64,000 nt of DNA from Solibacillus cecembensis. Lineage in GTDB: Bacteria; Bacillota; Bacilli; Bacillales_A; Planococcaceae. The stretch lies in assembly GCF_001439635.1 (NCBI RefSeq), contig NZ_LMBZ01000001.1, forward strand, positions 1 through 64,000. Reading direction: 5' to 3'. Under the pieces are notes generated by a model, which was not told where the DNA came from, ran no database searches, and worked only from the letters and a program-made list of their open reading frames with translations. Position numbers and translations under genes: made by a program. Positions 1 through 8,816 of this stretch are shown piece by piece (the first letter of the stretch is position 1; every line of letters starts with the position of its first letter).

Positions 1-378
1 CGTTAATTTATTGGTATTAAATACCTGATTTAAACGTAAGGTGTTTTTTATTTGTCTCATTTTTTTAGGTCAGTGCATGTTGCCATACCAATGTATTAAG
101 TGTTTTTCTGTATTTCATTTATATACATCTTTTTATGCACTATCGTTTGAACCTAGATACAACAAAGTTTTCAATGCTGTCCAAAAGAAATTGCATTGGA
201 TCATATTTCGAATGAAATCTTGCATATACAGTGGATTTCTTGATGTTATAAATTAGCGTTTTTAACTTCTTTTTTATCGAGTTTTATTCAAAAGCTACAT
301 GAATCGTGCTCATAATTTTCTGAAATTAACAAAACCCCATGTTAAACTGGAAAAACTAAGGAGTTGGAGGGGAAACGG
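1..378. other. Leading non-coding stretch
   Basis: AT-rich DNA ahead of the first confident gene. One 71-codon plus-strand frame (41-256) can be read here, but it lacks a ribosome binding site, has the Phe/Cys/Tyr-rich composition of translated AT-rich sequence, and resembles nothing I know. It is not called as a gene. The last ~60 bases should hold the promoter of the DUF1835 gene, but I see no convincing -35/-10 pair. Confidence 0.5.
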
Positions 379-1209
379 ATGCAAACGGTACATATTATTT
401 TTGGTGAGTCTGCCTATGGATCTTTACGCTGTGCTATGAAAGGGGAGCAGGTGAAAATCATTGGTTTTCCGAGCCTTCTTGGTGAAGACCCTATTCAAAA
501 TATACATACTGAAACGGGTTTAAAAAATCGGTTGCAGTGGCTTGAAGATCATTATTTATTTGACCAGGAAGACATTGAGCGGTATAAAAAATTATTTAAA
601 GCCGGGCTTCAGCAAGTAGAGCAAATCGCGGAAGGTTCCAAAATTATTATTTGGACATGTGAAAACGCTGCAGAACAATTTGGTTTACGTTTTGTTACGA
701 AACTCCTCGCAGGGAAAAAGGTCACATGCTATATATGTAATACGTATTTCAATGTTCTTGAAACTTGTAAAGGGAAAGATACATGGTGTGAAATTCGTCG
801 TTCAGGTGAAGTGGTCTCGGAAGAAATGAAGAAATTTATAAAAAATGAATGGATCGAACTTATGACTGATGAGCTGTTCGCGATTTATCAAAAAGAGGCG
901 GAACAGTTATTGGCAAGTGATTGTGCCGTGCGTACTTGGCGACATGGGAAAATGCATTATGAGGATGAAAACCGCGATGATGCTTTTATTATTAAGATGG
1001 CGCAAATGCTTCATCGTGATAGGCAGGATGAAAGTTCGTGGCTCAAGGCTGTGCTGTTAATCGGGCATGTGTTAGGTGAAAGTGAGCATGATATTTCCGA
1101 TTCATGGATCAACTATCGTGTGCACAAACTGATTGAGCAAGGCTTTTTCCAGTCTGAAGGGGATCTAAGAGCAATTCGTAAATACAAAGTAAAGTTAAAT
1201 GATGTGTAA
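379..1209 (+). CDS. DUF1835/DUF3658 domain protein
   Basis: A 276-residue soluble protein of unknown function. The first ~120 residues (HIIFGESAYGSL near the start, then a GEQVKIIGFP strand) have the look of DUF1835. The C-terminal ~110 residues, with ISDSWINYRVHKLIEQG followed by RAIRKYKVKL, resemble the DUF3658 partner domain usually fused to it. The start is ATG at 379 because GGAGGGG (366-372) lies 6 nt upstream; a TTG at 364 sits inside that site. There is no signal peptide or membrane segment. The following gene begins 120 nt downstream with its own ribosome site, so the two are probably independent. The family is common in Bacillales and has no established biochemical role. Confidence 0.8.
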   Translation: MQTVHIIFGESAYGSLRCAMKGEQVKIIGFPSLLGEDPIQNIHTETGLKNRLQWLEDHYLFDQEDIERYKKLFKAGLQQVEQIAEGSKIIIWTCENAAEQFGLRFVTKLLAGKKVTCYICNTYFNVLETCKGKDTWCEIRRSGEVVSEEMKKFIKNEWIELMTDELFAIYQKEAEQLLASDCAVRTWRHGKMHYEDENRDDAFIIKMAQMLHRDRQDESSWLKAVLLIGHVLGESEHDISDSWINYRVHKLIEQGFFQSEGDLRAIRKYKVKLNDV

Positions 1210-1329
1210 GCCAAAATGTGTTCATACTTTAGCATGATATGTTAATGGATTAAAGCGTACTGGAATCATTCGAATGAATCATTGTGTATAATGGGAGCTA
1301 AGAAAAATGTACATAGTGGGGGAAAGCGC

Positions 1330-1608
1330 ATGGTTTTTTCATTTTTTAAAAAGAAAAAAGAGGGAACAGTACTTAAAAATCAAGTCGAATTTTGCATGAC
1401 GAACTTATCATTAGGCGCTGCGGATGCATATGATGTGCTCATCGAACGAGATGATGTGGAGATTATGGAAACCGGCTGTACATCCAATTGCGAAATTTGT
1501 GAATGTCATTTATTTGCGATCGTCAATGGTGAAATCGTGCTCGGGGATGATGCTGATGCATTGCTCAAAAATGTGCAGCAAGAGCTTGAGGAAAATTCGG
1601 TTTCATAA
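1330..1608 (+). CDS. YuzB-like DUF1450 protein
   Basis: A 92-residue protein. From about residue 18 it follows the YuzB/DUF1450 pattern of Bacillales: VEFCMTNL near the start, then GCTSNCEICECHLFAIVNGE, then a short acidic helix. The family's conserved cysteines are present (C21, then a CxxxCxxC-like cluster in the middle), suggesting a metal- or redox-linked fold, although the function is unknown. Compared with B. subtilis YuzB (about 78 residues) it carries a Lys-rich N-terminal extension (FSFFKKKKEG). The start is ATG 1330 behind GTGGGGG; an upstream in-frame ATG at 1282 has no ribosome site. It ends just before a bidirectional hairpin. Confidence 0.82.
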   Translation: MVFSFFKKKKEGTVLKNQVEFCMTNLSLGAADAYDVLIERDDVEIMETGCTSNCEICECHLFAIVNGEIVLGDDADALLKNVQQELEENSVS

Positions 1609-1617
1609 ATAATTTAG

Positions 1618-1658
1618 GCCTGTCACTCCATAAAACTTTGGAAGGACAGGCTCTTTAT
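1618..1658. terminator. Bidirectional terminator hairpin
   Basis: GCCTGTC (1618-1624) pairs with GACAGGC (1645-1651) and is followed by CTCTTTATT. It sits between the plus-strand YuzB-like gene and the converging minus-strand anti-sigma gene, so it probably serves both. Confidence 0.7.
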
Positions 1659-2569
1659 TATTTCGTTGGTTGAATATAAGGAACAATCGGAGCTGTGACC
1701 CCAACAGATGCACCACGAATGAATGGCGCGTCTACTAATTGTTCAAAGCTTTCTGAACGTCCTGTTAACATGACGCCTAGCACTTTTACAGCGCGGAAAT
1801 CTTTACCTTCATTTTCAGTAATAAATTGTTGAATTACTTCATTGTAACCATCTTTATCATACTGCTTTAATGATTCAATAAAGTCATCGTACATATTTTT
1901 TTCAAACTTCCCTGGGCTAAATCCGTAAACAGGCATCCCTAAAGGACCCATACTTTCATCCCCGAGATCGGAAGTCATATACAGCCAGTCGATATTGAAG
2001 CTGTCTGGGATAAGCTCGGAAATTTCATCGGTTGTCATTGGTCCATTAAACGAAATAGCAACTTCCGCCACATGATTCTCAAGCTGTGCAACTTCGGCTA
2101 ATTCATTTTGAACGCCGTCATAATATTCTATAATAGAAGGATGATAGAATGTCGCTACTTTTTGCTTCGTTTGTTTATCGTATTCGTAACTGTTCGCTCC
2201 AGATGAACGGAAACCAGGAATGAGTTCATTATGATCAATCCCAATTCGAATCCAACCGTATGAACTTGTCAGCGTGCTCCACGGAACTAAGTAACCATTC
2301 ACATTTTTGGAGCGATTCGTAATAATATTGCCCCCAAACATTGATCGATTGCTTGTCACCTGTGAGTTAATTTGAACGTTTGGCTCCGCTACGGCATTGT
2401 GTAAAAATAATGCTTCATGTAGCCGAGCCGTGCTTTTTGCCGCAAAATAATTGCCGACCTTGTAAAAGCTGATGAGTAATATAAACCCTGCAATAAGCGA
2501 AATGAGACTGATTTTGAACAATTGTTTCCATTTTGCCTTTCTTAATGCTTTTTGAATCGTTGAATCCAT
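1658..2569 (-). CDS. Membrane anti-sigma factor (sigma-regulator N/C domains)
   Basis: A 303-residue protein with a short cytoplasmic N-terminus, one transmembrane segment at about residues 17-39 (FKISLISLIAGFILLISFYK) and a large extracytoplasmic domain. The extracellular part (VPWSTLTSSYGWIRIGIDHN..., later FIRGASVGVTAPIVPY) looks like the sigma-factor-regulator C-terminal domain of Bacillales anti-sigma proteins. It overlaps the upstream ECF sigma gene by 28 nt, the translationally coupled layout typical of sigma/anti-sigma pairs. Inference: it holds the sigma factor at the membrane until an envelope signal releases it. I cannot name the signal. The gene ends at the shared terminator. Confidence 0.83.
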   Translation of the reverse strand: MDSTIQKALRKAKWKQLFKISLISLIAGFILLISFYKVGNYFAAKSTARLHEALFLHNAVAEPNVQINSQVTSNRSMFGGNIITNRSKNVNGYLVPWSTLTSSYGWIRIGIDHNELIPGFRSSGANSYEYDKQTKQKVATFYHPSIIEYYDGVQNELAEVAQLENHVAEVAISFNGPMTTDEISELIPDSFNIDWLYMTSDLGDESMGPLGMPVYGFSPGKFEKNMYDDFIESLKQYDKDGYNEVIQQFITENEGKDFRAVKVLGVMLTGRSESFEQLVDAPFIRGASVGVTAPIVPYIQPTK

Positions 2570-3060
2570 GATTTTTTTCCTCCTACCTGTGTTTGAATGG
2601 ATTTCCGTGCGCGGTATAATTTTTGCTTCACACTATCGAATTGAATCCCCAAAAGTTTTGCGATTTCTTCATATGAAAAATCGTAATAATACTTTAAAAA
2701 GAAAATTTCAGTGTATTCTTTTTTTATATCCTTCAACAAAAAGAAAATTTCATCTTTGTTAAAAATCGCGTCAAAATCATCGTCACAATGCTGTAATTTT
2801 GTATGAACCTCTTTTGAAAAATGAATATTTTGGTGTTCCTTTTTACGTTTGAAATCGATGTATTCATTTAATGCAACGCGGAAAAACCAAGGGCGAATCG
2901 TTGCATCGTTTAATGTATCGAGCAATGTGTAAATCTTATAAAAGGTATTTTGAATAATGTCCTCCGCATCCTCTTTTGACGCTCCTTTAGCGCGCAACAA
3001 ACGAAACACTTCCTCTCCAATCTGAATGAGGTAGGAGGTAAATTGATCTTCTTTTTTCAT
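2542..3060 (-). CDS. ECF-type RNA polymerase sigma factor
   Basis: A 172-residue sigma-70-family protein containing only regions 2 and 4. Region 2 is at about residues 20-75 (EDAEDIIQNTFYKIY, then RPWFFRVALNEYIDFKRK). Region 4 is at about 115-160 (YYYDFSYEEIAKLLGIQFDS, then VKQKLYRARKSI, the DNA-recognition helix). The start ATG has GGAGGAC 6-7 nt upstream. It is the first gene of a two-gene operon with the overlapping anti-sigma gene. The upstream region (about 3085-3120) contains a small inverted repeat, GTATA-N6-TATAC, and AT-rich promoter-like sequence; ECF pairs often autoregulate, but I cannot assign a confident -35/-10. The exact ECF subgroup is not determined. Confidence 0.9.
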   Translation of the reverse strand: MKKEDQFTSYLIQIGEEVFRLLRAKGASKEDAEDIIQNTFYKIYTLLDTLNDATIRPWFFRVALNEYIDFKRKKEHQNIHFSKEVHTKLQHCDDDFDAIFNKDEIFFLLKDIKKEYTEIFFLKYYYDFSYEEIAKLLGIQFDSVKQKLYRARKSIQTQVGGKKSWIQRFKKH

Positions 3061-3196
3061 GTTTTGTCCTCCTTACACTTATACAACGAATGAGGTTTGA
3101 GAAATGTATACGCGGTTATACAACTTTTTGATTATGGGGCATTTCTTTTCCCTATTGTAACGAAAATTCGTTAAACTAGTGGGTAGAGGTGAGGAA

Positions 3197-3946
3197 ATGA
3201 TTTTTGTATTTGATTTAGATGGAACGATTTGCTTTCAAGGACAACCCCTTGATCAAGAAATAACAGCGGCATTGAAATTTTGTGAAGAGCTTGGACACGA
3301 AGTAATTTTTGCATCAGCTCGTCCAATTCGTGATATGTTACCGGTCATACCAAAGGATTTTCATTCATGTCGCATGATTGGGAGTAATGGGGCTTTTACA
3401 TTTGTTGAAGGAAAAGTTGAGGTGGAGTTTTTAGACGCAGCGATTCAAACGCAAATCATGAATCTAATTGCACAACATGGATTATCGTATTTAGCTGACA
3501 GTGATTGGGATTATGCGTATTCGGGCAGTGAGGATCATCCAATGTACCGAGGCATAAACAGCGAGAAAAAGGCAAAGCGTTTAGCTATTGAACAATTAAA
3601 TGGCTTTTCCAAAGTGTTATTATTTGATCCACCGTCCCATGTAAAGGAATTTGTACATACATTATCCGTCACAACATTTGAATATGCAGATGAGAAAATT
3701 ATTGATATTTGCTCGAACGATTTAAATAAAGTTAAAGGTTTAAGTCGTTTAGGCGTCCAACAATACATCGCTTTTGGCAATGATGTCAATGATGTATTAA
3801 TGTTCCAACAAGCACAGCATAGCGTTTGCGTCGGGATGCATGAAGTCGGGGAACATGCGGCAGAACGGGTAGCACAAAAGGAAGTCGCACGTAAAATTAA
3901 GCATCTTGCAGGGCAATGGTCCAGAAAGCCAGTTTTCGCTAACTAG
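3197..3946 (+). CDS. HAD-superfamily (Cof-type) phosphatase
   Basis: A 249-residue HAD hydrolase. Motif I is FDLDGT, with the nucleophile Asp6 and acid/base Asp8. A Ser/Thr motif and a capped middle domain follow, then a Lys (NKVKGL) and motif IV FGNDVNDVLMF near residue 200. Together with the HAD-IIB type cap, this matches Cof/YkrA-like sugar-phosphate or flavin phosphatases; the substrate cannot be told from sequence. ATG 3197 is preferred over the GTG at 3179 because AGAGGTGA lies directly upstream of the ATG. It is monocistronic, with a strong terminator after it. Confidence 0.87.
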   Translation: MIFVFDLDGTICFQGQPLDQEITAALKFCEELGHEVIFASARPIRDMLPVIPKDFHSCRMIGSNGAFTFVEGKVEVEFLDAAIQTQIMNLIAQHGLSYLADSDWDYAYSGSEDHPMYRGINSEKKAKRLAIEQLNGFSKVLLFDPPSHVKEFVHTLSVTTFEYADEKIIDICSNDLNKVKGLSRLGVQQYIAFGNDVNDVLMFQQAQHSVCVGMHEVGEHAAERVAQKEVARKIKHLAGQWSRKPVFAN

Positions 3947-3957
3947 CTCAAAATAGA

Positions 3958-4002
3958 AGGACTGTCACGAAAGAATTCACTCTTTTGTGGCAGTCCTTTT
4001 TG
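3958..4002 (+). terminator. Rho-independent terminator after HAD gene
   Basis: AGGACTGTCAC (3958-3968) pairs with GTGGCAGTCCT (3987-3997), followed by a TTTTT run. The stem is long, with one G-U pair. Confidence 0.88.
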
Positions 4003-4057
4003 TATGTGAAATTACCAGTGAGTTGGTGGAAGTGTTGGTGATACTTATGGGGCAAGT

Positions 4058-4124
4058 GGATAGAAAGTTAAAAGTGATGGATAGAACTCTAAATACGATG
4101 GATAGAGCCATTCAACCGGATAGT
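4058..4124. repeat. 21-nt-period array, core GGATAGA
   Basis: GGATAGA/GGATAGT cores start at 4058, 4079, 4100 and 4118 (spacing 21, 21, 18). The bases between cores are not conserved. The array lies between the converging HAD and yqfQ genes, outside both. A similar but longer array with another core lies at 47578-47730. No function is known to me. Confidence 0.65.
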
Positions 4125-4202
4125 CGCAAACAATCGTGCCAGTAAGGGGCTTGGCATTCTCAGCATGGTGAGTTTTATCTCGGAAAATAGCTATTTTAAA
4201 GG

Positions 4203-4925
4203 TTAAAAATCATATGGTGGTTGGAAGATTCTTGGTACAGAAGGGCGTGGAGTTGTTGGTGCAGATGGTGGTCTTTGATTTTCTTGCTGACCGGTTGGTG
4301 CGGATGGCGGTCTTTGGTTACCTCGTTGTCCTGTTGGTGCGGATGGCGGTCTTTGGTTACCTCGTTGTCCTGTTGGTGCAGATGGAGGTCTTTGGTTACC
4401 TCGTTGTCCTGTTGGCGCGGACGGCGGTCCTTGATTACCACGGCCTTCTGTTGGAGCAATGGCTGTTGATTCGAATATTTCCCTTGCTAAGTCGGCAGAT
4501 GTATCGGGCTCGCCTTTAAAACCTTTATACATTTTCCACAATGCAGGTAGATTTTTGAACATTGGAGCAGCCTGTTGAACGTACGGTGTAAACTTTTGGG
4601 CATTTGAAAACAATGAATTTGCGCCCGCTAAAAAACCTTCTAAGCGTGGGGCGCCGCCAGCTGCAGCTGCTCCTGCTATACCTGCTTCCTCTGCCAAACC
4701 AGCTGCCCCAGCCAAACCAGCAGCTCCCGCTAATCCCGCCCCTGCTAAACCTGCTTCTGCCAATCCTACTCTTGGGGCTTGGAATGGCATTTGTCTCGGC
4801 ATCGGCATTTGTGAAAACATCGAACCTCGCATTTGATAAGGTGAATACATAGGATAACGCATTGGCATTTGCATTTGCATTGGATTCATCATAAAACCAG
4901 ATGGATAATAATATGGAGGACGCAT
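4203..4925 (-). CDS. yqfQ: YqfQ/VrrA-like protein with tandem repeats
   Basis: A 240-residue low-complexity protein in three parts. The N-terminus (1-50) is Met/Pro/Tyr-rich. Ala/Gly-rich repeats (about 52-90, AGLAGA units) follow. A conserved block at about 100-140 (KFTPYVQQAAPMFKNLP, then LWKMYKGF) is the YqfQ/VrrA signature. The C-terminus (about 155-230) is five 13-residue repeats of the type PPSAPTGQRGNQR. RBS AAAGGAG precedes the ATG. Divergent neighbours cshB and nfo match the yqfQ-yqfR-yqfS order of B. subtilis, which supports the assignment. VrrA of B. anthracis is the classic VNTR locus, so length probably varies between strains. A sporulation-linked role is often proposed but not shown here. 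Confidence 0.82.
   Translation of the reverse strand: MRPPYYYPSGFMMNPMQMQMPMRYPMYSPYQMRGSMFSQMPMPRQMPFQAPRVGLAEAGLAGAGLAGAAGLAGAAGLAEEAGIAGAAAAGGAPRLEGFLAGANSLFSNAQKFTPYVQQAAPMFKNLPALWKMYKGFKGEPDTSADLAREIFESTAIAPTEGRGNQGPPSAPTGQRGNQRPPSAPTGQRGNQRPPSAPTGQRGNQRPPSAPTGQQENQRPPSAPTTPRPSVPRIFQPPYDF
4255..4449. repeat. 39-nt coding VNTR in yqfQ
   Basis: Five head-to-tail 39-nt units at 4255, 4294, 4333, 4372 and 4411. The three central units are nearly identical and the two outer ones are degenerate. Thirteen codons per unit keeps the frame, so copy-number change alters only protein length. Confidence 0.95.
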
Positions 4926-5104
4926 AATAAGCTCCTTTCTTTAATTCAGCATGATTTTGCTAAAATGGACAATTAATTCGCATTTTTTTTCCCTATTCCC
5001 TCATTCCTGTTTGACGACAAAACTATTTATCGTTATGATATGCAGATGGTCACTTAAATGTACGAAACATGGTACAATAGGACAGATGTTAGGAGGTACG
5101 AAAC

Positions 5105-6406
5105 ATGTCAAAATATACTGATTATAATTTCAAGCCATTTTTGCAGGACGCTATTGCAAAGCTTGGATTTACAGAACCGACACCGATTCAAAAAGAAATG
5201 ATTCCACTCGTACTAAAAGGAAAAAGTGCGATTGGACAAGCACATACTGGTACAGGGAAAACGCATAGTTTTTTATTACCAATTGTGGAACGTATTCAAG
5301 AAGGAAAACAAGAGGTGCAAGCAGTAATTACATCGCCAACACGCGAGCTTGCGCAACAAATTTTTGATGCGTTAAACCAGTTAACTGAAGGAACGGAAAT
5401 TACTTCGAAATTATTTATCGGCGGAACAGATAAACAACGTTCAATCGACCGATTAAAAATACAACCCCAAATTGTTGTAGGTACACCAGGACGTATTCGC
5501 GATTTAGTAAAAGAAAACGCCTTACTTGTACACACTGCGCCAATCTTAGTCGTTGATGAGGCAGACTTAGCCTTTGATATGGGCTTCATCGAAGAAATTG
5601 ATGGCTTTGCTTCAACTATGCCAGATAAGCTGGAAATGTTCGTATTTTCAGCAACAATTCCAGAAAAACTAAAGCCTTTCTTAAAAAAATATATGGATGC
5701 ACCTACGCATATTCATATGAATGATAAGCGCCCCGTTGCAGAAGGCATTGATTTTGTATTAGTACCTGTACGTTCAAAATCACGTAACGCACGTTTATTG
5801 GAAGTCATGAAGGGAATTAATCCATTTTTATCAGTCGTATTTTGTAACACACGTAAAAATGCTGAGTCTGTTGCGACATTTTTAGCAGAGCAAGGCATTC
5901 GTGTAGGACAAATTCATGGAGATTTATCACCACGTGACCGTAAAAAAATGATGAAACAAGTTCGTGATTTAGAATTCCAATACATCGTAGCGACAGATCT
6001 TGCTGCGCGCGGAATCGATATTCAAGGGATTTCACACGTGATTAACTATGAGCTTCCAGAAGACTTAGAGTTTTTCATTCACCGTGTAGGTCGTACCGCT
6101 CGTGCTGGCACAAAAGGAACAGCGATTACATTGTTCCAGCCAGAAGATGAAGATGCAATTGTTCGTATCGAAAAAATGGGTATTCCATTTGTACAAAAAG
6201 ATGTGAAAAATGGTGAATGGACTGAGTTGAAAGAGCGTCACTCACGTAAAAACCGCGTGAAGCAAATCGACGAAATTGACCAAAAAGCGATATCTCTTGT
6301 TCGAAAGCCGAAAAAGGTTAAACCAGGCTATAAACGTAATATGAGATGGGAAATGGAAAAAGTTAAAAAACGCGAGCGTCGTATTAAACGTCGTACAAAT
6401 AAATAG
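5105..6406 (+). CDS. cshB: DEAD-box RNA helicase CshB (YqfR)
   Basis: A 433-residue ATP-dependent RNA helicase. Motifs occur in order: Q motif PTPIQ (Q29), Walker A AHTGTGKT (46-53), PTRELAQ, TPGR, DEAD near residue 150, SAT near 182, then in the second RecA domain VVFCNTRK, ATDLAARGID and HRVGRTARAG. The C-terminal ~70 residues are Lys/Arg-rich, as in CshB proteins, which act in cold adaptation and RNA turnover. The start ATG has AGGAGGT 7 nt upstream. nfo follows after 12 nt and probably shares the transcript. yqfQ diverges upstream, which makes the ~180-nt gap a two-way promoter region. Confidence 0.93.
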   Translation: MSKYTDYNFKPFLQDAIAKLGFTEPTPIQKEMIPLVLKGKSAIGQAHTGTGKTHSFLLPIVERIQEGKQEVQAVITSPTRELAQQIFDALNQLTEGTEITSKLFIGGTDKQRSIDRLKIQPQIVVGTPGRIRDLVKENALLVHTAPILVVDEADLAFDMGFIEEIDGFASTMPDKLEMFVFSATIPEKLKPFLKKYMDAPTHIHMNDKRPVAEGIDFVLVPVRSKSRNARLLEVMKGINPFLSVVFCNTRKNAESVATFLAEQGIRVGQIHGDLSPRDRKKMMKQVRDLEFQYIVATDLAARGIDIQGISHVINYELPEDLEFFIHRVGRTARAGTKGTAITLFQPEDEDAIVRIEKMGIPFVQKDVKNGEWTELKERHSRKNRVKQIDEIDQKAISLVRKPKKVKPGYKRNMRWEMEKVKKRERRIKRRTNK

Positions 6407-6418
6407 GAGGGAATATTG

Positions 6419-7306
6419 ATGTTACTAGGTTCTCACGTATCTATGAGCGGTAAGAAAATGTTACTTGGTGCAAGTGAAGAGGCACTTTCTTATGGAGCGA
6501 ATACATTCATGATTTACACAGGTGCGCCGCAAAATACGCGTCGTAAGCCGATTGAAGAATTGAATATTGCAAAAGGTCTTATGCATATGCAAGAACATGG
6601 TATGAGCAATATTGTCGTCCACGCGCCGTACATTATTAATCTAGGGAATACGACAAAACCCGAAACATTTGAGCTTGGTGTCAATTTCTTGCAAGAAGAA
6701 ATTAAACGTACTGCAGCGCTGGAAGCAAAACAAATTGTGTTGCATCCAGGTGCGCATGTCGGTGCAGGAGTAGACGCTGGGATTGCACGAATTGTGGAAG
6801 GGTTAAATGAAGTGCTTTCACAAGATTATCCAGTTCAAATTGCACTGGAAACAATGGCTGGCAAAGGTACAGAGATCGGTCGTAATTTTGAAGAGCTTGC
6901 GCGTATTTTTGATGGTGTCACGAATAATGAACGATTATCCGTTTGTTTCGATACATGTCATACACATGACGCAGGCTACGATGTCGTTAATGATTTTGAT
7001 GGTGTATTAAATGAATTCGACAAAATAATTGGCTTAGATCGATTAAAAGTACTACACATTAATGATTCTAAAAACGTGCGTGGTGCTGGGAAAGACCGTC
7101 ACGAAAACATTGGTTTTGGTGAGCTTGGTTTTGAAGCGATGCACTATATTGTGCATCACCCGCAGTTAATGCACGTACCGAAAATTTTAGAAACGCCATT
7201 TGTAGGAGCAGACGCGAAAAATAAGCAAGCGCCTTACAAAGTAGAAATCGCCATGTTGCGAGATGGCAAGTTCCAACCAGAGCTAATCGACGCAATGCGC
7301 GGGTAG
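6419..7306 (+). CDS. nfo: Endonuclease IV (AP endonuclease)
   Basis: A 295-residue enzyme that cleaves DNA at abasic sites in base-excision repair. The three family signatures are present: [14 protein letters not shown] near residue 145, [13 protein letters not shown] near 180 and [20 protein letters not shown] near 220, supplying the His/Glu/Asp ligands of the trinuclear zinc site. ATG 6419 is chosen over TTG 6416 because AGGAGGG (6405-6411) is then 7 nt away. It is the second gene of the cshB-nfo operon. In related Bacillales and in Listeria this pair is followed by yqfT and a zinc ABC/zur block; here those genes lie ~43 kb downstream. Confidence 0.95.
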   Translation: MLLGSHVSMSGKKMLLGASEEALSYGANTFMIYTGAPQNTRRKPIEELNIAKGLMHMQEHGMSNIVVHAPYIINLGNTTKPETFELGVNFLQEEIKRTAALEAKQIVLHPGAHVGAGVDAGIARIVEGLNEVLSQDYPVQIALETMAGKGTEIGRNFEELARIFDGVTNNERLSVCFDTCHTHDAGYDVVNDFDGVLNEFDKIIGLDRLKVLHINDSKNVRGAGKDRHENIGFGELGFEAMHYIVHHPQLMHVPKILETPFVGADAKNKQAPYKVEIAMLRDGKFQPELIDAMRG

Positions 7307-7366
7307 TTTTGGTTAAACATTTTAAAATTCATTCCGTTTACAAAAGGGATATCAATTGAACAGCAA

Positions 7367-7410
7367 GAAAAAAACGCAGTGCCTATCAAATGGTGCTGCG
7401 TTTTTTCTTT
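7367..7410 (+). terminator. Terminator after nfo
   Basis: AACGCAGTGCC pairs with GGTGCTGCGTT around a short loop. A-rich and T-rich flanks extend the stem, and TTTTTTCTTTTT follows. Confidence 0.87.
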
Positions 7411-7491
7411 TTGTGGAGAAACTTTAGAGTAGAAAATTTCTAATAAAGGGGGAATTCTCTTCTTAGAGGATAAAATTAACACTTGTAAAAA

Positions 7492-7532
7492 CGAACAATT
7501 GTTCTTAAAATAAAAACGAGAACATATGTTTT
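7492..7532 (+). promoter_or_regulatory. Two LexA (SOS) boxes
   Basis: CGAACAATTGTTCT (7492-7505) and AGAACATATGTTTT (7519-7532) both fit the Bacillus SOS box (CGAAC-N4-GTTCG type). The second keeps the ACATATGT centre of the consensus. They sit 17-57 nt upstream of the polymerase start codon. Inference: LexA represses this cassette until DNA damage. Confidence 0.85.
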
Positions 7533-7548
7533 ATATGGAGGTGCTTTT

Positions 7549-8805
7549 ATGATAAATTGTCCGTTGCCGAATCGTTCGATTATTTGTATTGATATGCAAT
7601 GCTTTTATGCAAGTTGTATGGCGATGTTGGAAGGACTGGATGTCATGAAAGTACCAATCGCAGTGATTGGCAATTTTCAGCAGCCTGGAAGTATTGTACT
7701 AGCTGCATCTCCACCAATGAAAGAACGATTTCGTATTAAAACAGGAAATAGACGTTATGAAATACCCAATCATCCAGACATCCGTTTATTCGAACCGAAG
7801 ATGGCATTTTTTTTGGATATGTCGATGGCAATAACAAAGCTCATTGCACAATTCGTTCCACGAGAGGCGATTCATGTGTATAGCGTTGATGAGAGTTTTA
7901 TTGATTTGACGGGATGCGAGAAAATCTGGGGATCACCTGAAAAAACGGCAAAAGCGATTCAGCAAGCGGTTTTTCAGCAATTTCATATTCGTTCTGCCAT
8001 TGGGCTAGGTCCGAACATGTTAATGGCCAAGTTGGCACTTGATTTGGAGGCTAAAAAGACAGGCTTTGTAAAATGGACGTATGAGGATATACCGAAAAAA
8101 CTGTGGTCCGTTCGCCCGCTTTCTAAAATGTGGGGTATTGGTCATCGGATGGAAGTAAGTTTGAATAACATGGGAATTTTTACGGTCGGGGGTTTAGCGA
8201 ATATGAACTTGGAGGCGCTGGAACAACGGTTTGGTGTGATGGGGAATCAGCTATACTATCATGCCCATGGGATTGATTATTCGACCTTTGGAGAGCCGAT
8301 TGTCAGTGGGCAAATTAGTTTTGGAAAAGGACAAATGCTAATGCGTGATTACACGACACGCGCTGAAATTTGTGTGATTCTGCTTGAAATGTGTGAGGAC
8401 GTGGCAAGGCGTACACGTACAGCGGGTTATGTAGGGCGCACAATCTCGCTTGGGCTGTCTTATAGTAAAGCTGCGATGACGAAAGGTTTTTACCGTTCGA
8501 AAACGATTGCGGAACCAACAAATGAAACGATGGCGATTTATAAGGTGTGTAAAGAATTACTCGATACACATTTTGCTGGGGAACCAGCGCGCCAGTTGTC
8601 CGTACGGATCTCCAATGTGGAGCAAGAACGGAGTATTCAGCTAGATTTATTTGATACAGGCAAAGAGCAGCGTTTGCTTTTAGGGCATACGGTGGACAGC
8701 ATACGAGAGCGATTTGGCGCAACATCGATTTTACGTGCTGTCTCCTATACGAAATCAGGTACAGCAATTGCACGCAATCGGTTAGTTGGTGGGCATCTTG
8801 CGTAA
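7549..8805 (+). CDS. Y-family DNA polymerase, UvrX/YqjW type
   Basis: A 418-residue translesion polymerase. Palm motifs are IDMQCFYASC (Asp15) and YSVDESFIDLTG (Asp-Glu near 116-117). The thumb/HhH part contains KMWGIGHRMEVSLNNMGI near residue 200, and a little-finger domain follows. It resembles the UvrX/YqjW branch (phage SPbeta and chromosomal copies) rather than DinB. RBS GGAGGTG is 6 nt before the ATG. The two LexA boxes directly upstream predict SOS induction. It heads a three-gene operon with a YolD-like gene 11 nt downstream, the usual companion of this branch. Confidence 0.92.
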   Translation: MINCPLPNRSIICIDMQCFYASCMAMLEGLDVMKVPIAVIGNFQQPGSIVLAASPPMKERFRIKTGNRRYEIPNHPDIRLFEPKMAFFLDMSMAITKLIAQFVPREAIHVYSVDESFIDLTGCEKIWGSPEKTAKAIQQAVFQQFHIRSAIGLGPNMLMAKLALDLEAKKTGFVKWTYEDIPKKLWSVRPLSKMWGIGHRMEVSLNNMGIFTVGGLANMNLEALEQRFGVMGNQLYYHAHGIDYSTFGEPIVSGQISFGKGQMLMRDYTTRAEICVILLEMCEDVARRTRTAGYVGRTISLGLSYSKAAMTKGFYRSKTIAEPTNETMAIYKVCKELLDTHFAGEPARQLSVRISNVEQERSIQLDLFDTGKEQRLLLGHTVDSIRERFGATSILRAVSYTKSGTAIARNRLVGGHLA

Positions 8806-8816
8806 AGGGGCGTAGA

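Noticed and set aside
41..256. 71-codon plus-strand frame near the window start
   Set aside because: No ribosome site, AT-driven Phe/Tyr/Cys composition and no recognisable family.
4255..4449. CRISPR-like array
   Set aside because: Units are contiguous, in frame and without unique spacers; no cas genes in the window.
4196..4519. Long repeat-containing frames on both strands over yqfQ
   Set aside because: They are alternative frames of the 39-nt repeat; the 240-residue frame has the ribosome site and the YqfQ signature.
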